Assembly (NCBI RefSeq): GCF_900114165.1
Contig: NZ_FOSB01000005.1
Location: 1 to 64,000, forward strand
DNA from: Halobacillus dabanensis
GTDB taxonomy: Bacteria; Bacillota; Bacilli; Bacillales; Halobacillaceae
Length of the DNA stretch: 64,000 bases
Direction: 5' to 3'
This document shows positions 50,385 to 57,531 of the stretch, in pieces. The position numbers and the translations under genes are program-made. Below the pieces are notes generated by a model. The model saw only the letters and a program-made list of their open reading frames with translations, was not told where the DNA came from and did not search any database. Within the stretch, counting starts at the first letter, position 1; each line of letters opens with the position of its first letter.

Positions 50385-51203
50385 ATGTCTTTTTTATTAT
50401 CCAAAGAAAATGCCCGCGTGATTGAACAATCGGACATTGAGACATTAACAGATCGTCTGGAAAAGATAAGAGATAGAAATGGAAACCCTATGAATGTAGC
50501 TATCGAAACTTTTGGTAACGCGGTTGCTTTCTCTGTGAGAAACATTCCCGGTCCATCGTTCAATACGGTGAAAGGCATTACAGATGCAGAGACAGACCAG
50601 CTTGATTCTATTTTAAAATTCTACACTGCTAAAGAACTCCCGGCCAGATTCGAGATTACTCCTATAAGGGTTTCAAAAGAGCTGTTTAGGAATTTGGGTA
50701 ACAGAGGATATGTTCAAAGCGGCTTCCATTCGTCTCTTTATGGAACATTAGAGGGAGTAGCACAAACGACCGAAAAGGAATTAAATACTGGAATAAGTAT
50801 AGAAGAAATGACAAGGGAGAACTTTGATAGATTTGGGGATATTTATACGAGAGGGTTTGGTATGCCGTCGTTTTTAAGTAGTGGGGTTACAGAAAACAAC
50901 CAAGTTCTTTTACAAAGTGGCCGCTGGGCTTTTTATTTAGCGAGGGTGGAAGGAGAGCCTGCCGGGGTGGGTGTTCTATTTGTGAAAAATGGTATTGCCA
51001 CACTGGCAGCATCTGCTACGGTCCCTGAATATAGAAATCATGGGGTACAGAAGGCCCTCATAAACCAACGAATAATAAAGGCGATGGATTCAAACTGTCA
51101 TTTAATCGTAGGGCAGGCGGCATATGGAAGTGTAAGTCAAAGGAATATGGAACGAGCAGGTTTGAAGATAGCCTATACGAATAGTATTTGGGAGAAATTT
51201 TAA
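50385..51203 (+). CDS. GNAT-family acetyltransferase
   Basis: A 272-residue protein whose C-terminal half is a GNAT domain. FYLARVEGEPAGVGVLFVKNGIATLAASATVPEYRNHGVQKALINQRI includes the acetyl-CoA loop (EYRNHGVQ), and GYVQSGFHSSLYGT lies in the linker. The N-terminal half (about residues 1-130) is an additional, less conserved lobe, as in several two-domain GNAT relatives of this length. Start ATG 50385 follows GAAGTGAGTGG. Substrate unknown. It stands alone. Confidence 0.82.
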   Translation: MSFLLSKENARVIEQSDIETLTDRLEKIRDRNGNPMNVAIETFGNAVAFSVRNIPGPSFNTVKGITDAETDQLDSILKFYTAKELPARFEITPIRVSKELFRNLGNRGYVQSGFHSSLYGTLEGVAQTTEKELNTGISIEEMTRENFDRFGDIYTRGFGMPSFLSSGVTENNQVLLQSGRWAFYLARVEGEPAGVGVLFVKNGIATLAASATVPEYRNHGVQKALINQRIIKAMDSNCHLIVGQAAYGSVSQRNMERAGLKIAYTNSIWEKF

Positions 51204-51367
51204 TTCCGGTAAAGTATTCATGAAATTTAATAATAGTATTGGGATGGATCAAAGGCATTTCGTTCACGAAATTGTCCATCTTTCCTTCTAGTTTTTCAAC
51301 GTCTGGTCTGTTATAAATAGGGATGATGGATGGGCTTGTTAAACAGTTAGAAAGAGGAGAATGGATA

Positions 51368-51934
51368 ATGAAATATATAATGATGCTTGTTGTACTTTTT
51401 GCGTTCACCCTGCCAGTAACGGTAGAAGCGCATACACATTTGCAAAGTTCGACACCTGAAGAGGGAGGAACGGTGAGTGGAGATGACCCTGCCGTCACCT
51501 TAACCTTCGATTCTCCGGTACAGGAGCCGAACACATTGTCAGTGACCGATCAACAAGGGGAAGAATACACGATTGAAAACTTCACTCATTCCCCTGAAGA
51601 TACGCTTGAATTTGAGGTGCCGGAAGAAGTGGAAGATGGTGAAATCGAGTTCTTTTACAGTATCATCGGTGAAGATGGACATGTCATGGAGAATACGTTG
51701 ATGTTTAACTATAATGGTGGTGACGAGGCGGATGCTTTTGAAGAAGAGGAGGCAGCCACAGAAGATTCTTCTACAGATGAAGGAGAGGAAGCAGAGTCAG
51801 CCACTGAATCCACGGATGAACAGCAGGCTGAGGATCAGGAAAGTGGCGGTTCTTCATGGTTGTTGCCGCTGATAGGAGTTGGACTACTCATTACAGCAGG
51901 GCTTATCTTCTTCGGAGCAAGGAAGAAATCGTGA
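51368..51934 (+). CDS. CopC-domain copper-binding protein
   Basis: A 188-residue exported protein. A signal peptide (MLVVLFAFTLPVTVEAHTHLQ) ends before HTHLQSSTPEEGGTVSG, the start of the CopC fold with the N-terminal copper-binding His (mature HTH). The beta-sandwich domain covers residues about 20-115, followed by an acidic Glu/Ser/Thr-rich linker (about 120-160) and a C-terminal helix (WLLPLIGVGLLITAGLIFFG). It should lie at the outer membrane face, anchored by that helix. The stop overlaps the next gene start (GTGA), so the two are coupled. It hands copper to CopD. Confidence 0.9.
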   Translation: MKYIMMLVVLFAFTLPVTVEAHTHLQSSTPEEGGTVSGDDPAVTLTFDSPVQEPNTLSVTDQQGEEYTIENFTHSPEDTLEFEVPEEVEDGEIEFFYSIIGEDGHVMENTLMFNYNGGDEADAFEEEEAATEDSSTDEGEEAESATESTDEQQAEDQESGGSSWLLPLIGVGLLITAGLIFFGARKKS

Positions 51935-53013
51935 TTTATGCCTGGACGAATGGAGGGCTATATCTTTGTCTCTCCATTCTACTCGGGATAAGCATTTTAG
52001 CTTTTATCCCTGTGGAAAGAAAGGTGAAGCTTGCCATTCCAGGAAACATAGGTATCCTTCTATCGATCGGGGTTCCTATCTTCGCAATGGTTCCGATCAT
52101 CGATTTGGCGACATCGCTTCAGGAATATAGAGAAGGAGGATGGCTTTCCAGCTTCATCTATGTATTGACTAATATTGAAGGGGGAAGGGCCTGGCTTCTT
52201 CTTCTTTTTTTAGCCTTACTTCATGTGGTAATCTTAAATACCATTCATAGAAAAAGGCTAGCTGACTCGTTGAGCCTGTTCTTAATTATCGCGATGATTG
52301 TCCTGCAAAGTTTGATCGGTCATTCAGCGAGTATGAACTCCGTACAAGGGGCGGTATTCCACACGGTTCATTTCCTGGCGGTCGGGATATGGTCAGGTAT
52401 TCTACTGGTTGTCAGCCTGTTCTCAACAGACGAGGGAAACTGGCAGAACTTTGTGGGCTGGTTTACAAAAGTGGCTGTTGGCTGTATGGTTTGGATTGCC
52501 TTGACTGGAATCGTGATGAGCTTGGCGCTGACGGAAAATCTTGTGTCTTCCTGGATATTTTCTTATGGCCAGTCTTTACTGCTCAAACACCTCTTGTTTA
52601 TTGTTTTGCTAGGGTTTGCTTTGGTGAACGGCTTCCTAATGAAAAAACTAGTCGAGAACCGTCCATCATTTTCACCCCGACGCTGGTGGAGAGCGGAAAG
52701 TCTTCTTGTGCTTTTGGTTTATACCATCACCGGATATATGACAGAACAAGAGCCTCCCCGGGATATCTCTCAAATGCTGAACGAGCAGGATCCATCCTTT
52801 CTTTTTCGCAGCTTCACTATGATGGAAAGTTATGGCCCCCTCATCCTTGCACCGAATGTCATCAGTGTTCTTTTCATGATCATTGCAGGGGCATTCCTGT
52901 TTCTGGCATGGTCCATGGTTAAACGGGACTCGGTCTCGGGTGCTCTGTTTGTCAGTCTGTTGTTCGTAAGTAGTTTGTATCTTGGTCTGATGAGTGGTGT
53001 AGAGCTATTATAA
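51931..53013 (+). CDS. CopD-domain copper import membrane protein
   Basis: A 360-residue membrane protein with about eight helices, of the CopD superfamily, starting with GTG 51931 that overlaps the CopC stop. VFHTVHFLAVGIWSGILLVVSLF carries conserved His and Trp; HLLFIVLLGFALVNGFLMKK and PRRWWRAESLLVLLVYTITGYMTEQEPPR are the C-terminal CopD core. B. subtilis YcnJ is a fused CopC-CopD protein; here the two parts are separate, adjacent genes. Copper uptake or homeostasis is the expected role. No CsoR-type regulator is visible nearby. Confidence 0.9.
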   Translation: MIYAWTNGGLYLCLSILLGISILAFIPVERKVKLAIPGNIGILLSIGVPIFAMVPIIDLATSLQEYREGGWLSSFIYVLTNIEGGRAWLLLLFLALLHVVILNTIHRKRLADSLSLFLIIAMIVLQSLIGHSASMNSVQGAVFHTVHFLAVGIWSGILLVVSLFSTDEGNWQNFVGWFTKVAVGCMVWIALTGIVMSLALTENLVSSWIFSYGQSLLLKHLLFIVLLGFALVNGFLMKKLVENRPSFSPRRWWRAESLLVLLVYTITGYMTEQEPPRDISQMLNEQDPSFLFRSFTMMESYGPLILAPNVISVLFMIIAGAFLFLAWSMVKRDSVSGALFVSLLFVSSLYLGLMSGVELL

Positions 53014-53090
53014 TTGGCGGAACGATAAATGTTTTTTCGAGTAGTCAGCAATAGTCCAAAAAGCCTGTCTATTTCAGGGAGAAGACATGC

Positions 53091-53096
53091 TATAAT
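53091..53096 (+). promoter_or_regulatory. Toxin mRNA promoter (extended -10)
   Basis: TGCTATAAT at 53088-53096 is an extended -10 box. It would place the transcript start near 53103, giving a leader of about 55 bases that contains the masked ribosome site of the small toxin gene. Confidence 0.6.
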
Positions 53097-53159
53097 TTAT
53101 AGAGGATAGTGTTTTGCCAATTGAATAGGGTGTCGGCTAACCCCACAGTAAAGGGGGTG

Positions 53160-53264
53160 ATGCCTCTGAGTATGTATGAATCGTTGATGGTGATGATCGC
53201 ATTCAGTTCGTTCATCGTGTCCGTTCTCGGCTTAGTTGTCGCGATTTTACGCATAAAAAAATAG
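53160..53264 (+). CDS. Holin-like toxin of a type I toxin-antitoxin locus
   Basis: A 34-residue hydrophobic peptide (MPLSMYESLMVMIAFSSF followed by IVSVLGLVVAILRIKK): one membrane helix and a basic tail, in the pattern of the putative holin-like toxins (Hol_Tox) of Firmicutes (MYESLMVMIAF is typical). The start is ATG 53160 (alternatives GTG 53157 or ATG 53172). Its AAAGGGGG ribosome site pairs with ACCCC (53140-53144), so translation would be low until the leader is processed or refolds. The gene ends in a terminator hairpin and faces a convergent antisense RNA gene. Confidence 0.75.
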   Translation: MPLSMYESLMVMIAFSSFIVSVLGLVVAILRIKK

Positions 53265-53394
53265 ACTCCCTATTCTGACGTGAATGCGGGTGAGTCTATT
53301 TTTACAGGCTGCGCCCTTTGGCAGAACGCTCATCCGGGGGGACCGCAGTGCCAGCTGTGGTCCTTTTCTTATGTGTATCCTTCTTCTGTCTTTA
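53259..53394 (-). ncRNA. Putative antisense antitoxin RNA
   Basis: On the minus strand GTGGTATGAT gives a -10 (TATGAT at about 53394-53399), with a weak -35. The transcript would run down to about 53259, forming hairpins GGACC...GGTCC and CTGCC...GGGCGCAG, and end in a stem (AGACTC...GAGTCT at the toxin gene end) followed by a T run (read as TATTTTTTT). It is complementary to the 3' end of the toxin mRNA. Sequence elements of this kind (GGACCACAGCTGGCACTGCG) recur next to holin-like toxin genes. The exact ends are inferred. Confidence 0.65.
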
Positions 53395-53445
53395 TCATAC
53401 CACATTTTCTGAAAAAAGAAACAGGGGCATGATCGATAGGGTGAA

Positions 53446-53478
53446 AAAAGCCTCCAGCGCGATGCTGGAGGCTTTTCG
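53446..53478. terminator. Terminator-like hairpin
   Basis: AAGCCTCCAGC pairs with GCTGGAGGCTT around GCGAT, with AAAAAA before and TTTT after, so it can work in both directions. It lies between the antisense RNA gene and the family C repeat. Confidence 0.8.
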
Positions 53479-53529
53479 GTGTCCTAGGGATTAATAAAAT
53501 AAAGAAGAGAATAACTTTTAGTAGTTAGT

Positions 53530-53654
53530 ATCATCCAGCTCCAGCGCCCAGACACTCGCGACATAAGCAATCCGTCCTGTGGAAGGGAAAACCACCATCC
53601 TCCGGCCGCTTTGCTTATGCGTTTCGTAACTATCGGGGCACTTGCGCTTTTGTT
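53530..53654. repeat. Family C repeat (TCCAGCTCCAGCGCCC...GCACTTGCGCTTTT), copy 1
   Basis: It starts TCCAGCTCCAGCGCC like family B but continues with CGACATAAGCAATCCGTC, GGAAGG and a GCTTTGCTTATGCGTTTCGT block, ending GGGGCACTTGCGC. AAGCAA...TTGCTT and GCGCC...GGCAC can pair. It lies against the 3' end of the YeeE gene. Confidence 0.8.
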
Positions 53655-54902
53655 TTAACAAATGGAGTCTTTCGGGTTCGGGTTTTTCATGCCGAATAAT
53701 GGTCGCAGGAACAATGCGAGATATGTTCCGATAAGTGCCATGAGCATCCATACCCAGCCGTGCAGACTGAAAGAAGCGATGCCGCCGAAATATGCGCCGA
53801 TGTTACAACCGAAAGCTAGGCGTGCACCATATCCCATAAAGATACCACCGATAATCGATGCAGTAGCGATGCCTGGTTTGATTTTTCCAGGCTTGAAGTT
53901 GCCCTGGAAACTTGCTGCAAGGAAGGCACCGAGGATGATTCCGAAGTTCATCACACTTGTGGAGTCAGCGAGCACCGTCTGGTTCAGCGGCGCAGGGTCA
54001 TCGGACCAATACGTCCAATTCGCTACATCGACGCCGAACATTTGAATGAATTTGGATCCCCAAAGAGCAAAAGCAGAAGTGATTCCCCAAGGGTTTCCGC
54101 GAACAGCAAGAGTAATGGCGTTCAACACACCGAGGATGACGGCAGCTAAAAGTAATGGCCATGCACCGCGCCAAAGTTTTTTCAGTCCTGTCGTCGTTTT
54201 CAGTGGTGCCATTCTAGGTGGATTCTTTTTCTTGGCAATCTTGACAGTAATACCGTAAATGCCGAGGAAAATGGCTAATTGCAAAATCCAGCCACCGAAA
54301 TAACCGAAACCTGTTGATTCTGCCAACGAAATCGCAGGAAGTGTCGGTGTCTCACGCCAGAATCCGATGTGGTATGCCCCAAGGACAGAGCCTGCGATGA
54401 AGCCGAGTAATGTCAGCACCATGGACGATTTACCGCCGCCAACGGTGTAAAGTGTCCCAGATGCACAACCGGAACCAAGCTGCATACCGATTCCGAAAAG
54501 GAAAGAACCGAAAACAACGCTTATCCCTACAGGGAAGACGTACCCTTGAGGAGTGTTACCTGTAAAGCTGAAGCCTGTCGATAAAATAATTGCGAAAAGG
54601 GTTGTTGCTACGGCCAGCATAAGCATATGTGCCTGTAAACCTTGAACGTTTCCGACCGAAATAAGTCTTCTGAATGCACTAGTGAAGCCGAAACGTGCAT
54701 GTAAAAGTACGAGGCCGAAACCGATACCGATCAGGAACAGTACTCCTTGAGTAAAGTTAGTGACCGTAATGATAGTTATAAATAAAAGCAACGATACAAT
54801 CGCGCCAATCCATACGAAAGGTTTTTGCACCGGATCGAGTGGAGCGATCATGGTGGAACGGTTGTTCTCTTGTACCGTTTCATTGATAGCCTGTTGTTGC
54901 AT
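53655..54902 (-). CDS. YeeE/YedE-family (TsuA-like) sulfur-compound transporter
   Basis: A 415-residue membrane protein with about ten helices. Its conserved cysteine loops are QLGSGCASGTLYTVGGG (near residue 142) and ARLAFGCNIGAYFGGIASFSLHGWVW (near residue 370), both required for thiosulfate transport in the well-studied TsuA. WTYWSDDPAPLN lies in the external loop. It probably imports thiosulfate or a related sulfur compound. TsuA is often accompanied by a TusA-like TsuB or a rhodanese; none is adjacent here. It starts at 54902 behind AGGAGGAAT. The 3' end abuts a family C repeat. Confidence 0.88.
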   Translation of the reverse strand: MQQQAINETVQENNRSTMIAPLDPVQKPFVWIGAIVSLLLFITIITVTNFTQGVLFLIGIGFGLVLLHARFGFTSAFRRLISVGNVQGLQAHMLMLAVATTLFAIILSTGFSFTGNTPQGYVFPVGISVVFGSFLFGIGMQLGSGCASGTLYTVGGGKSSMVLTLLGFIAGSVLGAYHIGFWRETPTLPAISLAESTGFGYFGGWILQLAIFLGIYGITVKIAKKKNPPRMAPLKTTTGLKKLWRGAWPLLLAAVILGVLNAITLAVRGNPWGITSAFALWGSKFIQMFGVDVANWTYWSDDPAPLNQTVLADSTSVMNFGIILGAFLAASFQGNFKPGKIKPGIATASIIGGIFMGYGARLAFGCNIGAYFGGIASFSLHGWVWMLMALIGTYLALFLRPLFGMKNPNPKDSIC

Positions 54903-55137
54903 ATTGATTCCTCCTAAATCCGATTTGATTACTAAGTTTTAAAGAACTTTCGCTATTATAAAGGAGACCCGTCTATTTGTAAATCTTTTTGCATACAATG
55001 GTTGTACAAAGAGAACAAAGCTCAGTCTTTACGTAGAATTAACACTACATGAAGGAAACGAGTGGTAAACTCGAAGTGTAGACAGGACGACCTATAATTA
55101 TTATTGGAGGGATGTCTTATACCTGTCGTTCGCTCAT

Positions 55138-55230
55138 ATGTCAATCGCTGGTTTTTCTTTGTTTGTGAAAAAGCAAATCGAAGAACATCCTGGCGTACAT
55201 CTGGCGCTCCTCCCCCTACATAAAGACTGA
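55138..55230 (+). CDS. Possible small ORF (30 aa) before a terminator
   Basis: ATG 55138 opens a 30-codon frame (MSIAGFSLFVKKQIEEHPG then VHLALLPLHKD) ending 6 bases before a clear terminator hairpin. A strong GGAGGG site lies at 55106-55111 but is too far from this ATG; it fits another frame (ATG 55112, 18 codons). A frameshifted gene or leader peptide is possible. The TATAAT at 55093-55098 supports a transcript. Unresolved. Confidence 0.28.
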   Translation: MSIAGFSLFVKKQIEEHPGVHLALLPLHKD

Positions 55231-55235
55231 TACAA

Positions 55236-55264
55236 AAGCGACGCTTCCTGCGTTGCTTTTTTGT
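55236..55264 (+). terminator. Terminator
   Basis: AAGCGACGC pairs with GCGTTGCTT around TTCCT and is followed by a T run. It shows that something is transcribed from about 55100. Confidence 0.85.
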
Positions 55265-55455
55265 TGTACAAGCAAAAAGAAGCTATATAACCTAATTTGT
55301 TTGAAGTCTTTGCTTTAAGGAACCTGCATTATTGAGTTGGCATTTGATGAAGCCAAAGATAAAAATGAAATAAAATGTATGGGTTCAGATTCTAGGATTA
55401 AACTAAAAAGCAGCGGGGTAATGAATGATAACTACATATATAGAGGAGTGATCTT

Positions 55456-55692
55456 ATGGCGAAAAAGAAAGAATGGCATGTCATTTTTCTGCTGGATAGT
55501 AAGCGAGTGGTGACCCATGATCTAGAATTGAGCGAAGAGATGGACGAAAGGGAAACATCGGAGTTCATCATCAAACAGCTCGACCGTGGCACATGGTGGT
55601 TCCTTGAAGATGGGGTGGCGCTTCACACGAGTGGGGTGGAAAGCTTCTATCTGGATAAATGTGCGAAAAGAACACGTTTTAGCAGAGATTGA
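55456..55692 (+). CDS. Small conserved-looking protein (78 aa) of unknown function
   Basis: A 78-residue soluble protein starting at ATG 55456 behind GAGGAGTG. KEWHVIFLLDSKRVVTHDLELSEEMDERETSEFIIKQL reads like a beta hairpin followed by a helix, and GTWWFLEDGVALHTSGVESFYLDKCAKR completes a second beta unit, so an alpha/beta fold is likely. It contains one cysteine and ends with a basic tail. No family recognised. A terminator follows directly. Confidence 0.72.
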   Translation: MAKKKEWHVIFLLDSKRVVTHDLELSEEMDERETSEFIIKQLDRGTWWFLEDGVALHTSGVESFYLDKCAKRTRFSRD

Positions 55693-55705
55693 GCATAAAA
55701 CTCGG

Positions 55706-55740
55706 CACCTAAGGGTCATTAGGTGCCGGGTTCTTTTATA
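55706..55740 (+). terminator. Terminator
   Basis: CGGCACCTAA pairs with TTAGGTGCCG, preceded by ACT and followed by GGTTCTTTT, right after the 78-residue protein gene. Confidence 0.88.
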
Positions 55741-55808
55741 TGTAAAACAGTTCTTTGTGGACATAAGTAGTATTTTTATTAAAAAGTAACTAAACTTATG
55801 ATCATGAA

Positions 55809-55856
55809 GAGGGGAGGGTTCGAGCACTGCTTAATGAAGCATAAGGGCAGTCTCCT
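55809..55856. repeat. Family E short structured repeat, copy 1
   Basis: GGGAGGGTTCG...GAAGCATAAG...CTCCTC is a short hairpin-forming element. It shares ATGAAGCATAAG and AGGG..GGTTCG with a second copy at 56584-56632. The interval 55858-55990 holds no gene that I can support. Confidence 0.5.
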
Positions 55857-55991
55857 CGCTTTCGAGTCGGTGATGCCGGCTTATTTATTAAAGACGAATT
55901 TTTCCAATGGATTCATTCCTCACTCTAAATCCAGATCATGATTGCAGAATAAGCTAACACCAATGCCATGACTACATTAATAATAAAAACA

Positions 55992-56034
55992 TAGGGACGG
56001 GTCTATTGTTTGTGAACTGTTGGACCGTCCCCAT
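55992..56034 (-). terminator. Terminator of the acidic protein gene
   Basis: On the minus strand GGGACGGTC and GACCCGTCCC pair imperfectly across a loop of about 20 bases and are followed by TATGTTTTTATTATT, just beyond the stop codon. Confidence 0.75.
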
Positions 56035-56040
56035 CTATTA

Positions 56041-56496
56041 TCATTCTTCGTCCACCTCTATATCATCTTCGTGGATTTCTAATTGGTCTGAAACAGAACC
56101 TACAATACTTTCATCCAGTTCACTATCACGGACTTTAATTCCCTGCTGCCCTCCCATCTCATCATTGTTTTTACCTGCAATACCACTGCGGCCATTTCCG
56201 TCAGCAAATTGAGATTTATTATTTTCAGATGCACTATGGTCGATGGCATTTTGACCACCTTGGTTAGCGTTGGCACCAACATCATTGTTGATCTGCCCGC
56301 CTCCCTCAGCTCTAGGAGCAATTTCCGGACTTATGCTGCCTTCATTTACTGTGTCATATTGGATGATGACGATATTAAAAGAACCTGTAATATTAATTGT
56401 TGGAGTAGAGGAATCTTCTGTTTCATTGTTTTCTTCCTGATCTTCTTGTTGTTGGCTTTCCTGTTCATCATCCCTATCCTTCGGGTTAAAAGACAT
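56041..56496 (-). CDS. Acidic, Asn/Gln-rich protein of unknown function
   Basis: A 151-residue protein without membrane segments. The first 30 residues are almost all charged or Gln (DDEQESQQQEDQEENNETEDSS), the middle has a short hydrophobic strand (TINITGSFNIVIIQYD), then a Gly/Asn-rich stretch (GGGQINNDVGANANQGGQNA) and an acidic end (DQLEIHEDDIEVDEE). It begins at 56496 behind GGAGGTG. The style suggests a spore-coat or exosporium-associated or secreted disordered protein, but I do not recognise it. The strong ribosome site and terminator support expression. Confidence 0.72.
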   Translation of the reverse strand: MSFNPKDRDDEQESQQQEDQEENNETEDSSTPTINITGSFNIVIIQYDTVNEGSISPEIAPRAEGGGQINNDVGANANQGGQNAIDHSASENNKSQFADGNGRSGIAGKNNDEMGGQQGIKVRDSELDESIVGSVSDQLEIHEDDIEVDEE

Positions 56497-56583
56497 AGTT
56501 TCACCTCCATGGAATAGACTATGATTACTTATACCATTTGATTGGGTTGTACAATTGTCCTATGAATTTTCTATAGTGAAGCG

Positions 56584-56632
56584 AGAGGGCGGTTCGTGCG
56601 CTTCCATCATGAAGCATAAGAGGAACCATCCC
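56584..56632. repeat. Family E short structured repeat, copy 2
   Basis: AGAGGGCGGTTC...GCTTCCATCATGAAGCATAAG...GAACCATCCC folds into stacked stems (GGTTC/GAACC, GCTTC/GAAGC around CATCAT). It shares ATGAAGCATAAG and the GGG-GGTTCG motif with copy 1 at 55809. No gene lies in 56497-56816. Confidence 0.5.
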
Positions 56633-56816
56633 CTGGCTTCTCTGAGGATTGCCCATTTATGAACTGAAGTGAAGACAATAAATACGGTAAAGATAACTTC
56701 TAATGTCCAGTTAGTGAATAGATAGATTATTACTATACTCGCCTTCTCCATTGGCAGGAAAAGACCGATAGTTATTTACTAGGTAGCCCAGAATATTAAT
56801 TAAGGAGATGTTCACC

Positions 56817-57104
56817 TTGACGCAAAAAATTCAAAGGATATGTGACAAAGGGCACAAATATTATAAAAGCAGTGATTGTCCAACTTGTCCAATCTGTGAA
56901 AACGCACGAAAACCTGAGAGTGGGTTTCTCTCATTACTATCAGCACCAGCCAGAAGAGCTTTGGAAAATAACGGAATAACTTCTTTGAAAAGCTTATCGA
57001 CGTACAGTGAAAAAGAAATTTTGACATTTCATGGCATGGGGCCAGCATCCTTACCGAAGCTTAAAGCGGCTTTGAACGAGAAGGGGTTATCTTTTAAGAA
57101 ATAA
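56817..57104 (+). CDS. RNA polymerase alpha C-terminal-domain-like protein with Cys cluster
   Basis: A 95-residue protein: TTG 56817 is the start, because AAGGAG sits nine bases upstream and the ATG at 56808 is inside that site. Residues about 7-30 hold a Cys-rich segment (ICDKGHKYYKSSDCPTCPICENA; four Cys), a likely zinc knuckle. Residues about 37-90 (LSAPARRALENNGITSLKSLSTYSEKEILTFHGMGPASLPKLKAALNEKGLSF) are a helix-hairpin-helix domain of the type in the RNA polymerase alpha C-terminal domain. The two together suggest a small nucleic-acid-binding protein. Function unknown. Confidence 0.8.
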   Translation: MTQKIQRICDKGHKYYKSSDCPTCPICENARKPESGFLSLLSAPARRALENNGITSLKSLSTYSEKEILTFHGMGPASLPKLKAALNEKGLSFKK

Positions 57105-57227
57105 TTTACTTAGTTCTGTAGCAAGGAGTTTGGGATTTGTTCTCTTACAATAAAATTCCCCCTCCATTAAAGAGCTATTTATAGATACCTTGGTATCCAT
57201 CCTTCAAGAGTAAAAAGGGGTACATAA

Positions 57228-57515
57228 TTGTGGTTAATCACCGGGCCCAACCAAAAAGAAGGGAGGTTGAACACGACCATCAGTTGGAGTAGAAAAACAT
57301 TTACATATGCCATACCTAAAGCTAAGGAAATCGTTGAAAAAGAAGGTTTTACAGTCCAGAAAAGTAACGCAATATGGAAAGAGATAAAATCCAGAAATGC
57401 AGATGCATCTATAAGAACAAGAGATCTGACTCCTCCATTCTTGTCGAGTATTGATGATAGAAACAGATTTCTTTCGTTTCCTTCTTTCATCTGTAATAAT
57501 TACATACATCGTTGA
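57228..57515 (+). CDS. Hypothetical protein (95 aa)
   Basis: TTG 57228 has AAAGGGG seven bases upstream; another TTG at 57267 sits directly after GGGAGG, too close to use it. The product is soluble and partly helical (YAIPKAKEIVEKEGFTVQKSNAIWKEIKSRNADASIRTRD) with a Cys and an aromatic tail (FLSFPSFICNNYIHR). It ends 17 bases before the flavin oxidoreductase gene and could be co-transcribed. I do not recognise a family. Confidence 0.45.
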   Translation: MWLITGPNQKEGRLNTTISWSRKTFTYAIPKAKEIVEKEGFTVQKSNAIWKEIKSRNADASIRTRDLTPPFLSSIDDRNRFLSFPSFICNNYIHR

Positions 57516-57531
57516 ACAAGGAGGAAGATCA

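Noticed and set aside
55900-55990. Short hydrophobic minus-strand frame (VFIINVVMALVLAYSAIMIWI)
   Set aside because: It has no start codon with ribosome site and is closed upstream by a stop within the terminator; at most a gene remnant.
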